Positions 9,895 to 18,669 of a stretch of 22,541 nt of DNA are shown here, piece by piece. The translations under genes and the position numbers were made by a program. The notes beneath the pieces were generated by a model. It was not told the DNA's origin. It saw only the letters and a program-made list of their open reading frames with translations, and made no database searches. Where the stretch lies: NCBI GenBank assembly GCA_033557675.1, contig JAWQRM010000450.1, forward strand, positions 1-22,541. The letters run 5' to 3'. Source of the stretch: Coptodactyla brooksi (lineage: Eukaryota > Arthropoda > Insecta > Coleoptera > Scarabaeidae). Positions within the stretch are counted from its first letter, which is position 1. Each line of letters begins with the position of its first letter.

Positions 9895-10902
9895 TTTAGT
9901 AAAATGTAATAAAAACCTCTTTTTCTTGCCCTTCAAATTTTATTTACAAACGTTTCGCACTATTCAAAGTGCATCATCAGTTGCAAACCTACAAAGGATG
10001 TTGCAATAAAAGTATAAATGCTTTATAAAAACTAGTTTACGAGGGAAGTTTTACAGTTTCTAAAATCTTGTATTAAAAATTTAAAGTTATTATTAATAAA
10101 CTAATAAACATAGGTTTCCCTAAACGTCATTATATACAAATTTTAGGTCAGAAAATAAAATTATAAGATGGTAAATATTGGTTTTTCTAAGAATTCTATT
10201 TATTCGTTTAACAATTTGACTTTCGGGTTTTTTGAAAGTTTGAAAAATATGAAATTTAGTTAAACCATTTAATTGAATAGATTCCACTTTTTTTAATCAA
10301 GTTTAAGTTGTTTAAGTTGTTAATAGGCTATAAGTAGATATAGTTTTATAAGCTGGCTTTATATTGTAATTCTTGAAAATTTTTTTAAGCTTTAAATTGG
10401 TGTCATTATACGGTGAAGATTTATAAGTTGTTGAATTGTGGATATGGTTACCGCCTGTTAAGCCTGGGGTCTTATTTCCTGGTGGCTCTTGACAATGTCG
10501 ACTTTGTCGACGAAATGCGCATCGAGCAATTTATTATTGTTTTGGTAAAGTGGTAACCAGTGATTAACTAATTTAGAAGTTGTATTTGTAAGGTTTAATG
10601 TGGGTTTTGTATATAGTGGGTTATACTTAATATTAGTGTTTTGTTCTAGTTTATTTATATATTTTTTGGAAAGCCAAATTGGTTAGCTAATTTATAAATG
10701 TAAGCCAACTCTTCTTTCCTCTATTTTCATTCTTAAGTGGATATCCATAGGCTTGTTCAAAGAAAAATCGAAAGACAAAGTTTGTCTCTTGATTGGTAAA
10801 ATGATCCATTGACATTGCAGTAATTTTGATTTATAATAAATTTTAGAATGTTAAATAATCCGGTGGAAGAAGAGTATTATTTCCACATTACCCTTTTTTG
10901 AT
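9895..10902 (-). mobile_element. Partial Penelope-like element copy 2 (minus strand), next to the cadherin terminal exon
   Basis: Reading the minus strand from the right: EELAYIYKLANQFGFPKNI (10,714-10,655), like the PLE RT thumb; worn linker; IFKNYNIKPAYKT (about 10,385-10,345) before the nuclease; then KSGIYSIKWFN (10,291-10,256), the start of the GIY-YIG domain, ending at a stop. The YIG half is missing. Hammerhead-like motif C lies further downstream. The order thumb, linker, GIY, ribozyme motif is that of a PLE 3' half. The right edge is 100 bp from the exon acceptor, antisense to the host gene. Only fragments survive, so no protein is expected. Confidence 0.65.
9953..9980 (-). ncRNA. 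Hammerhead-like ribozyme motif C
   Basis: Near-identical to motif B: CTGATGA (9980-9974), T, helix GCACT/AGTGC (9972-9968 with 9961-9957), loop, GAAA (9956-9953). One loop base differs from B. The surrounding 60-70 bases are also shared, which shows B and C are copies of one repeat. Confidence 0.55.
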
Positions 10903-11002
10903 TTCTATTGCTTTTTTTTCAATTATACCATCCTTCAAAGTGTTTAAGAAGCAAATCATTAATTTTGTAGCTACTTCTGTAAAATGCACTTTGTTTTTTC
11001 AG

Positions 11003-11115
11003 GAACTGACGACGAAGTCCAAGATTACGACTATTTAGGAGCTTGGGGTCCCCGTTTCGACAAGTTGGCAGACATGTACGGCCCGGGAGAGGAAACCGAA
11101 CACGAAGAGGAATAG
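11003..11115 (+). CDS. Classic cadherin, terminal coding exon (catenin-binding C-terminus)
   Basis: Classic cadherins are calcium-dependent adhesion receptors at adherens junctions. Their cytoplasmic tail binds beta-catenin (Armadillo in insects). Seen: after the acceptor TTTTTTCAG, two bases complete a split codon. Then 36 residues read [26 protein letters not shown] followed by an acidic end ([10 protein letters not shown]) and TAG at 11113-11115. The DYDYL-x-x-WGPRF-x-KLADMYG block is the hallmark end of classic cadherin tails and part of the catenin-binding region. The ectodomain, membrane span and p120 site lie upstream of the window. Whether this is the E-cadherin (shotgun) or N-cadherin type gene cannot be decided from the tail. 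The WG form of the motif and short acidic end make me lean weakly to the E-cadherin type. Confidence 0.9.
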
Positions 11116-11490
11116 ACCAAAGGAAAAATGGAACCCCGTTGAAAGTGATCCGCCACTTAAATACAAAGTAAAAAAGTGACAGACATTCCTTTTGGCACCA
11201 AACCAAAACTAACTACTTTTAATAATAAAAACAACGCATCCTAAGATTAACTTAACTAACGAAACAGAAAGTAATGGACTGTAAAATTATCACCATCTAA
11301 ACTATTCCCCGAAAATCGCTTTCCCACATTCACACACACACACCCACACACACATCCCTCCCCTTCCCCAAAGAAAATTTAACGTGTTACCATATATAAG
11401 ACTGTGCAGTGGTTAAAAATAACCGCTGTAGTAAGTAAAGTTTGAAAAGAAAATAGAAGTATAAAAAATAAAACATATTGTAATAACTGT
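11116..11490 (+). other. 3' UTR of the cadherin gene (proximal form)
   Basis: Begins after the TAG. It holds a CA-rich microsatellite (about 11,329-11,353), a C-rich patch, and a 9-bp hairpin CAGTGGTTA/TAACCGCTG (11,407-11,428, one G-U pair at RNA level). An AATAAA signal lies at 11,467-11,472, followed by TG-containing sequence. Longer 3' UTRs ending downstream are possible, since further AATAAA matches occur (for example near 12,101). The end chosen here is inferred. Confidence 0.55.
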
Positions 11491-12299
11491 AGAGAAATAT
11501 TAATTATGAATTAATTATTAATTATTGTCAGTACAGATCGATCATTCGAGGTCTCCTGTTTATTTTCGATTGTGTTCGTATTAAACTAGGTTGTTCCTTC
11601 CCGATTGTTAGAACATCGGTCGTGTATAATGTATAACAATATGATATATAAATAATTATTATATTAAATTATAAATGAACCTCCACTGCCAATATACTCA
11701 TCCGATTATAATTTAACTTACACATTGTAATATATTATACAATCTATATATTACGTACGGTTTATTGTTTAGCATTTAAGAATTAAACCACAAAACCAAA
11801 GAGGGTTTACTACACCCAATAACGTAGAACAGGACCCTTTGAACGGTACGGTCTGTAAGAAGTGTTAAAACGAAACGTTTATTAAAACGAAATTAATGTA
11901 AAAGTAATGTATAAAACTGCTTCACATAAAATTGTCGATATGTTTTTGTGTCACAATTAAAATAGTTACCACTTAATAATAATGTGTGAATTATAATAAT
12001 TTAATATAACTGGCCAAGTATAATTCATTTTGAAATTTAGATTTTGGATAGAAAAGATTTAAGGGTAAGTACATTAATCTCTCGTCAATATTATAATTTA
12101 ATAAAACATGATACAGCAAAACTAACTTCCTGATTTATATTGCTAGACTACTGATTTACAATTTTCTAATTGAACAGTATACTATATGCAAAACATTGCT
12201 CAGTGATGTTCAAAAACTCAATCAACGTAATGATTGATGGTTCAAATTTGTCTGAAAATTAAACTTAATTTAATAGACAACATCACAAGTTGTCTTCAA
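11491..12299. other. AT-rich sequence after the proximal poly(A) signal
   Basis: No frames or RNA genes seen. Fairly complex sequence up to about 12,060, compatible with an extended 3' UTR of the cadherin gene. More repetitive after that. Confidence 0.4.
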
Positions 12300-12630
12300 G
12301 CATAAAGTAACCTGACATTTATTAATTATGCCTAACAATACAAGCAGATGGTCTTAATCCACAATAATACAAATAATGTGCAATAATAGTAATAATAACA
12401 ACAAACCGTAATAATAATTAAAACAATAATGGTCTTACAGGAGTAAAGATTTTTTTTCCAGAACAATTCATTTAATGATCCAATTCTGACTGGAGTACAA
12501 ATAATTATTAAAGAAGTCTTAATTTTTTTATCCAGTACTTTTTATCAATTAATTCAATTCGTCAAGACATCGATTTTAACATTTAAAATTAATGTCTTGT
12601 TTTTTTTATATTTTTTTATTATCTTACCGG

Positions 12631-12658
12631 TTTCGGCTTAGTTTTGGGTCATCTTCAG
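12631..12658 (-). ncRNA. Degenerate hammerhead-like motif E
   Basis: Minus strand: CTGAAGA (12658-12652) and GAAA (12634-12631) are both present, followed by CCGGTA. The intervening 17 bases no longer form a good helix. It lies just outside the foldback at 12,704-12,912 and probably belongs to the same inserted PLE-type fragment. Confidence 0.35.
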
Positions 12659-12703
12659 AGCTATTTTGAGTGTCACCAAAGCATCTGCTGGTTTCTGTTT
12701 GTC

Positions 12704-12912
12704 ATCTGGATTGTGCGTTGGTGTAGGATTAACTGGTGTGGTATTTTATGATGTTGATTGTTTATTTTTATTTTATTATTTTTTGCATTCTTGTATCTTA
12801 ATATACAATAGAAAACCGCAACACATAAGAGTACAAAAATAAATAAATAAATAAACAACCAACATCATAAAACACCACACCAGTTGATCCTACACCAACG
12901 CATAATCCAGAT
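12704..12912. repeat. Foldback with about 64-base inverted arms
   Basis: Arms 12,704-12,767 and 12,849-12,912 are reverse complements with few mismatches. The left arm starts ATCTGGATTGTGCGTTGGTG; the right arm, complemented, starts ATCTGGATTATGCGTTGGTG. The spacer is about 81 bases, AT-rich. Inference: inverted terminal copies of a small mobile element or inverted PLE repeats. The open frame on the minus strand here is a by-product of the arm. Confidence 0.85.
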
Positions 12913-13399
12913 ATCAAAAAAAAAACAGCTGCATTTTTAATAAACAAACTAAAAACAGTCAGTAAAAGTATTATTGATCACCAAAACAAAATAGAAAAAT
13001 TCCAATTTTAAAATATAAAATTTAATGTACGTATGTTTATATTAATTATTAAAAAGTTTCCACATTCTGTGCTCATAAGGTGTATGTTATTAATTACGCC
13101 TAAATTCATAACCATAGGTATTAATAGTAACAATGAACTGAAATTATAATTAAAACAATAACTGTCTTAATAACATAAAAATAATTTTTAAAGTTATTAA
13201 TTTAATTGCGATTAAACATTGAACTAATTATCCAATTAGTTCTTACTGGAGTTTAAAATGAATAATGAAACCTTTTAATTTTAACATACAGAATTTAATA
13301 AATAATTATTTTAAAAAAGTATACCATAATCTTTCGACATAAGATAATCGTATGTTATTAATTCTGCCTACCCAGATTATTTTAAATCATAATTCATTA

Positions 13400-13729
13400 A
13401 AATAATTTACAGACAGAGTAATAACGAACTGTAATAATAATTGGAACAAAAATTATCATACTGAAATAAAAATATTTTTTTAATTCCGTACTTTCGCCAA
13501 TTCATTTAATAGGATTAAATAGGATTAAATATTGAAAGCAGCAAAACTGATTTTTAACTTTATCTTTCTACTTAATATTTAAAATAAATATTTTCTGTTA
13601 ATTTTAATATGTCAAATCTAATACACAATTATAATAATACATACACTTATTAAAATATAAAAAATATGTATTTATAATAAACAGTATTAAGTAATTCCGT
13701 TTTTTTATACTACTATTGTGTTGGTTAAT
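13400..13729. other. AT-rich sequence between the two repeat families
   Basis: Contains a short AATAGGATTAA duplication near 13,509-13,530. Nothing else recognised. Confidence 0.4.
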
Positions 13730-13864
13730 GATTTAATTTAATTTCATCCTTTTTAGTAGTATTTTGCTTCAGTTTGGTTCAATTAGCCCCTTATATCATT
13801 AACACCTTATATCAATTTTAGTACATAAAATCTATTAAAATTATATATATTATATATATAAAAG

Positions 13865-13921
13865 TATAATAATGTAAAAATAATATATTATTTATATTTA
13901 TATTATTTTTACATTATTATA
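13865..13921. repeat. Perfect 23-bp inverted repeat
   Basis: Arms at 13,865-13,887 and 13,899-13,921 are exact reverse complements (the left begins TATAATAATGTAAAAATAAT) around an 11-base AT spacer. It lies in the first unit of the tandem array. Unit 2 has a different TA-rich tract at the same place. Confidence 0.9.
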
Positions 13922-14097
13922 ATAAAGTATTTTAAATTATTGTCAGCAATTTTTATTCTGTTTTTTGTACCAATTAATTTAACGGAAATTGAATATTCAA
14001 CTGATGTATTCATTTTTCCATTGAGTGACTAAAACCAAACATTAATATTGGCTGGAATAAAGCTACATCGCTTTTGAAATATTGTTGTGTTAGTTAA

Positions 14098-14168
14098 CTA
14101 TGTATGCTTTAATGCATAAGGCAATAAGCTGTGTATTGCCATAATGCATTAAGGCAATACATACATAG
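14098..14168. repeat. Long imperfect hairpin in array unit 1
   Basis: Left arm CTATGTATGCTTTAATGCAT then AAGGCAATA; right arm TATTGCCATAATGCATTAAG then GCAATACATACATAG; loop AGCTGTG. The inner 7-bp helix GGCAATA/TATTGCC and the ATGCATTA-type middle helix pair. The same structure recurs at 14,467-14,533. Confidence 0.75.
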
Positions 14169-14257
14169 CTTATTCATTAATTTTTATTTAATATAATATT
14201 AATTAATTTTTATATTACAACATCTTAGATCAATTTTAGTACATAAAATTTATTAAA

Positions 14258-14298
<41 letters not shown>

Positions 14299-14466
14299 AT
14301 ATAAAAATTGTATACTATTTATATTTATATTATTGTATGCATTTAATATTATTGTCAGCAATTTTTATTGTTTTTTATACCAATTAATTTAACGGGGATT
14401 GAATATTCAACTGATCTATTCATTTTTCCATTGAGTGACTAAAACCAATATTGTTGTGTTAGTTAA

Positions 14467-14533
14467 CTATGTACGCTGTAATGCATAAGGCAATAAGCTG
14501 TGTATTGCCATAATGCATTAAAGCAATACATAG
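14467..14533. repeat. Long imperfect hairpin in array unit 2
   Basis: Same loop AGCTGTG and same inner helix GGCAATA/TATTGCC as unit 1. The outer arms (CTATGTACG / CAATACATAG) have diverged. Confidence 0.75.
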
Positions 14534-15152
14534 CTTATTAATTAATTTTTATTTAATTTGTATTACCTTAATTCCATGCTTTTTAGTGTTTTGCTTTAGT
14601 TTGATTTGATTAACTTAATGATAAAATATGCAACTTTTGTTCTGTGCTTTTTATACCAATTAATTTAATGGAAATTGAATATTCAACTGCCCAACTGAAA
14701 ATTTTATATTTTCATTGAGTGATTAAAACCCAACTTTAGTATTGGCTGGAATGAAGCAATATCGTTTTTGAAATATTGTACTGTTAGTTAAAACTATGTA
14801 GACTCTAATTTGGATTGCCTTATTTAATTTGGCTTTTCCTAGTATTTTGCTTTACTTTGCCTTGATTACAATTGAAAATTATTATTTATATATTTATCAT
14901 TTAAATATATTATATATTTAAATGGTAATATAAAATTAATATATATTTGGCGTAAAACAGCTTTACATTATTAATTATACCTAACAATATAAACATATGA
15001 TTTTAATTCATAATTATACAAACTTAATGTGTTGTTAGTTAATTAACTACAGTTTAATTTGTGTTGTCTAGGTTCGTCCTTGTTATAGCCTGTTGCCTGA
15101 ATTTAACTAGATTGACATTGACATCTTTCAATTCTAATATTTAACTTGTCAA

Positions 15153-15176
15153 TTTCAGTTAAGGGGCCATCATCAG
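15153..15176 (-). ncRNA. Degenerate hammerhead-like motif F
   Basis: Minus strand: CTGATGA (15176-15170), TGGCCCC, then ACTGAAA (GAAA at 15156-15153). The expected second helix arm (GGCC) is missing, so this is a worn remnant of the same kind of repeat end. Confidence 0.35.
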
Positions 15177-16786
15177 GAAACAAATCATAATTTTATAATT
15201 GACCCAAAACGATGACTCTGCTCTAGATAACCTGGTACCTTAACCATGTAAATTAAAATACTGTTATGTAGTAGTTTGAATTGCTTAAAACTATTTGTGT
15301 ATTTTTATATATTTTGACTATGTTTTATCGAGTTATTTCCTCCAATAACACTCAGGTAATGTAGTTTGTATTATTCTGTAAGAATTTTCATTAAATGTAT
15401 TTCGATACAGCCAAATTCAAATGTACTTTTTTTAAAGTAACTGTCGATTAAAATATAATGTGAAGCAGGTTTCGACATTGCACTACACTTCGTGATTACC
15501 ATTTAGTTTTTACTCATAAGTTCGTTCGTCATTCAGTCAGTATTCATACAAATCTTGGTTTATGAACAAAAATCGAGAACTTGTAAGTAGTCACTATTAC
15601 TTAGGCAAAATTTAATTAAACAAAAAAAATATATGGAAAAAATATTAGCGCATGCATAGGATATAACTTACACCTACCTATGAGTAAGAAGAGGAAAGAG
15701 AGCTTTGTGAACGTTTTAAATGTATATAGAAACACTTATGAAGACTTATGTATATGTACACGACTACTTAATCAACTTTTTTGTATTTCTTAGTATTGAT
15801 TATTAATTTATTTTTTTAAATTTAATTCGACTAGCACGATGCTAATCAAGGTTGTATGAATTAATTACTCATTGTAATAGAATATTTATATATCATATAT
15901 AGGATCGATGTATAGTGTTACTGTTGACATTTGAGGGTTGTCGACAAAACGAAAAAGAGAATAAGAGAGAAACTGCATCTTTAAGAGTTCTGTTGACGTA
16001 ATCTTCTTATATATGATATAGCAACGTTGCCATATTTATATATAAAGTTAGTGTTTATATTCTATTCTTCCTATCGGTTAACTAATAACGGCTCACTAGC
16101 ATTTTTATGTGTTTGTAGGTATGTATATAGATACAAAATGCGCGAATGTCGTTCGAATGAATTCGGGAGAGTCAGTGCCAATTACTCATTAACTTATTAA
16201 ATGTAATAACTTCTTGGATGCCGTGTAAGGATAATTAAATTAATAATAATCCAATTATGTGTTTGCACTTGTGTATTGATTATGAGGGAGAAGGAAAGGA
16301 ATACTAACAACGTAAATAATTATTGGGTAAGTCTCTCCGCGTATACTTAACCTTTGTATTATTATGATTACTCACGTACAACACTGCACCAGAGAGCCGA
16401 AGACCGGCGAACCATTTGTCCATACTTCATTCTCATTTAATCGTTTAACTTGTATACTTTCGAGTGTTTTTCTAGTGATTCTGTATTTATCTCGTAAGGA
16501 AACTGTAGACTCTTGAGGTATTTTTTTGTAAAGACTTATTTGAAAATGATTTATTTAAATATAACTATGTAAAAATATCGTGGTGTTTTATTTAAAGAAG
16601 GAAACCTAGTTTGAAAGAAACCCCGTATTTGATAGCTTGTATTTTTGAAACTACACCGAAAAAAAATTAAAGAAAACTTCGTTACACTCCGCATTTATTT
16701 TTGAATATCATACGAAAAACTCCATTTTCTTGGAAAGAAACTTGGTCTTTGGAGCTTTTCCTGGCGCTAACTTTGCATTAAATGAT
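15177..16786. other. No gene seen; more complex unique sequence at 15,450-16,600
   Basis: After the repeat array, sequence complexity rises again between about 15,450 and 16,600, without protein-like frames. Several TGTATATA/TGTAAATA-type words occur (for example near 15,720, 15,750 and 16,121). It could be a distal 3' UTR of the cadherin gene, a noncoding transcript, or intergenic DNA. Nothing in the sequence decides between these. Confidence 0.35.
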
Positions 16787-17526
16787 ATGAAGACAAACAC
16801 TGTATTTATAAGGGAAAGTCAACAGGAAGACCAATTGTTTTAACAGAATGATATTCAACTGAGAATAGAACAAAGTCCTACGAAATCCATTCCACAATTA
16901 TCTGCTGATAACTGGTCAATAGTTATTTAGATCAATACTAAATATATTAAAAGCAATTTAAAATAATAAAAGTTTTTTTTTACTAAATGCTAACAGTATA
17001 TTACTTATTTACCATTCATTGGTAGTATGAGTAAGTGTATGATGTTTATTTTGATATAAATTTGTAAGCAATAATATATAATACAGGACTCCTCCTTAGA
17101 CATCCAGAAAAAGTAATTTTGTTTTTACAATTTATAAGGTTACCCATTAAATTAAACAGAAATATATAAATATAAATTAAATTAATAAAGATAATTAAAG
17201 TCTCAGTCTTAAACTAATACTATATTATGTATTGGATGTAAATATGTAATGTATTTGATTGTAGATGTCCTGATTTCAATCCCTAATATTTATTTTTAAT
17301 AGATATTTTAATTTTTAAAAAGTAAATTGCCTGCATAGTTAGATATTCGATTAATAGTAATTCTTTCATAGGTTTGTCCAGTGGCACTATTCACAAGGCA
17401 TTAAAGCAGAACCTGCACCTGAAACCCTACAGAATGTCTGCAGTTCAGCATCTACATTCATCTATCTACAAGCAACGAGTGCAATATTGTCAGTGGTTCA
17501 ATGAACATCTGAACGATAATAGTTAA
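16787..17526 (+). pseudogene. Tc1/mariner-superfamily transposase fossil (HTH part), split by a 457-bp insert
   Basis: Seen: GKSTGRPIVLTE (16,813-16,848) then a stop; SPTKSIPQLSAD (16,874-16,909) after a frame change; and IGLSSGTIHKALKQNLHLKP then YRMSAVQHLHSSIYKQRVQY with CQWFNEHLNDNS (17,368-17,523) before TAA. Together these follow the order of the N-terminal HTH region of insect Tc1/mariner-like transposases (tGRP-vLTe, SPrKS-rrLs, tGlS-gTi, LhLkPYr, Rv-yC-WF). The motif TGLS is cut after its GGT at 16,914-16,916 and resumes at GGTTTG, 17,371. The catalytic domain is not clearly seen; a worn stretch may run to about 17,620. Non-functional. Confidence 0.75.
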
Positions 17527-17877
17527 TTGAATATCAGGACCCTCAGGAATATTTTAAAAAAGTTTTTCTTAATGTAGACTTAAGAAAATGAATGTCGAAT
17601 TAGAACATTACAATCAGGTATGCTGAAAATATTTAATAACGGGCCTGCCCCTATTCCTGCCTCGATCTTTTTTGACCTTTTAGGTAGAAGGACAAGGGTA
17701 CTAAAACTTAATTATAAGAGACTATCCCAATCAAAATGAATTTCAAATTAATGTAATTAGCCACTACGACTGTAACAGCAAGACATTTGAAGGACACCTT
17801 GACAACTAACAGTAACGATAATCAATGTCAAGATCATGATACATCTAATAACCTGCGTATGTGTCATCACTCTCAAA
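17527..17877 (+). other. Upstream region of the GS1-like gene
   Basis: Contains C/T-rich sequence at 17,645-17,685 and AATTATAAGAG near 17,709. I cannot assign a core promoter with confidence. An in-frame ATG at 17,836 would add 14 residues to the following gene, but it has poorer start context. Confidence 0.35.
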
Positions 17878-18639
17878 ATGTCACGCATTTTAAGCGCGTT
17901 GCGTAGAAAAAGTAAAAAGCTACGCCGGAAAGACAGCGTACCGAAGGTGCCGTGCAAATGTGAACTACTTAGATTTTTCACAGTAACCCATTGCATATTC
18001 GACTTGGATGGAACTATATTGGACACGTCAACCATCTACTACCAAATAGCAAGCGATATATTAGGTGAATACGGGTTCGAGTACACCCCGGAAATTCACA
18101 GGCAAATCTTGGGCACATCTTCAAGAGAAACCTGCGCTGTAGAGGTGCAACACTACAAGCTGCCCATTTCTCCGGATAACTTGCTAGAAAAGTACAAAGC
18201 AATCTGCAAGGAACGTTTGAAAAATTGCCCTCTCGCCCCAGGTGCCAAAAGGTTAATTTTGCATTTGTACCATCAACACATTCCGTTGGGACTTGCTACG
18301 TCTTCGTGTAAAGAAATGATGCTGTTCAAAACAAATCACATGACCAACTTTTTCAAATTGTTTCATCACATACTCACAGATGACGACGTCTACCGTAACA
18401 AACCTGAACCGGATATTTACCTAATTTGCAGCAAGAGGTTCCCCGAAAGACCCTCCGCGTCAAAATGTTTGGTGTTTTCGCATTCCCCCCTAGGGATGAC
18501 CGCTGCACTACGAGCTGGTATGCAATGTGTTATTGTTGCGGATAGAGTGATCCCCCCCTTTTCGTATGCCCAAGCGACAGTCGTGTTGGATTCTTTGGAA
18601 GAATTCAATCCTGAGTGGTTTGGCATAAGAGGATTTTAA
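17878..18639 (+). CDS. GS1-like HAD phosphatase (pseudouridine-5'-phosphatase family), motif IV altered
   Basis: The family (human PUDP/HDHD1, fly GS1-like) removes phosphate from small phosphomonoesters such as pseudouridine 5'-phosphate in the cytosol. The chosen start has the insect-like context CAAAATG and gives 253 residues. Seen: a basic N-terminus (MSRILSALRRKSKKLRRK), about 30 residues longer than in human PUDP; motif I FDLDGTILDT with D42 and D44; the cap domain; motif II LATSS (139-143); motif III NKPEPDIY with K175; the usual C-terminus (NPEWFG). Motif IV, normally FED-x-P-x-G, reads VFSHSPLG: S201 and H202 replace the acidic pair whose Asp binds magnesium. Activity is therefore doubtful, although the frame is open and all surrounding blocks are intact. 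No intron. The neighbour at 21,894-22,541 is a convergent paralogue with motif IV intact. Confidence 0.9.
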   Translation: MSRILSALRRKSKKLRRKDSVPKVPCKCELLRFFTVTHCIFDLDGTILDTSTIYYQIASDILGEYGFEYTPEIHRQILGTSSRETCAVEVQHYKLPISPDNLLEKYKAICKERLKNCPLAPGAKRLILHLYHQHIPLGLATSSCKEMMLFKTNHMTNFFKLFHHILTDDDVYRNKPEPDIYLICSKRFPERPSASKCLVFSHSPLGMTAALRAGMQCVIVADRVIPPFSYAQATVVLDSLEEFNPEWFGIRGF

Positions 18640-18663
18640 AATATTACTACATTACCTCTGTAC

Positions 18664-18669
18664 AATAAA
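18664..18669 (+). promoter_or_regulatory. Poly(A) signal of the GS1-like gene
   Basis: AATAAA lies 25 bases after the stop codon, which implies a very short 3' UTR. Confidence 0.7.

Larger units (their letters stand above)
1..11002 (+). other. Large intron of a classic cadherin gene (inferred)
   Basis: Seen: the window begins with GTAAGT, a perfect 5' splice donor, and a T-rich tract ending in CAG (acceptor AG at 11001-11002) precedes the cadherin terminal exon. The exon needs a preceding exon that ends with one base of a split codon (G|GA would give Gly). Inferred: both sites bound one intron of about 11 kb. I found no further cadherin-like coding sequence between them, and the interval is rich in transposon fossils, as large insect introns often are. 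The upstream exon lies outside the window, so the pairing cannot be proven. The donor could belong to another transcript, or a small unrecognised exon could lie inside. Confidence 0.6.
12300..13400. repeat. Degenerate AT-rich repeat family, about 270-bp unit
   Basis: A landmark TTATTAATTATGCCTAAC-like block recurs near 12,318, 13,086, 13,354 and 14,968. It is followed by similar text rich in AATAATAATT and by ACTGGAGT-type blocks. The 13,086 to 13,354 spacing is 268 bp. The 12,318 to 13,086 spacing is 768, which fits a unit interrupted by about 500 bp containing the foldback at 12,704-12,912. No genes. Confidence 0.5.
13730..14875. repeat. Tandem repeat array, about 418-bp unit, roughly 2.7 copies
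   Basis: The block ATCAATTTTAGTACATAAAA recurs at about 13,812 and 14,230, a period of 418. The block CAATTAATTTAACGG-AAT-GAATATTCAACTG recurs near 13,970, 14,383 and 14,656. A TTTTAGT-TTTTGCTT block recurs near 13,752, 14,580 and 14,838. The third unit is shortened. Each of the first two units holds a hairpin (14,098-14,168 and 14,467-14,533), and TA-rich tracts vary in length (for example 14,264-14,290). This is satellite-like noncoding DNA. Confidence 0.8.

Noticed and set aside
10919..11206. 95-codon minus-strand open frame over the cadherin exon
   Set aside because: It is the antisense shadow of the real exon and 3' UTR.
12673..12858. 61-codon minus-strand open frame
   Set aside because: Product of the foldback arm and AT-rich spacer; not protein-like.
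12300..14875. CRISPR-like or regularly spaced repeats
   Set aside because: Units are long, AT-rich and degenerate with no spacer pattern; eukaryotic satellite-like DNA.
17836..17877. Earlier in-frame ATG for the GS1-like gene
   Set aside because: Would add 14 residues not seen in the family. The ATG at 17,878 has the better CAAAATG context. Not fully excluded.
17757..18626. Minus-strand open frames opposite the GS1-like gene
   Set aside because: Shadows of the conserved coding sequence.
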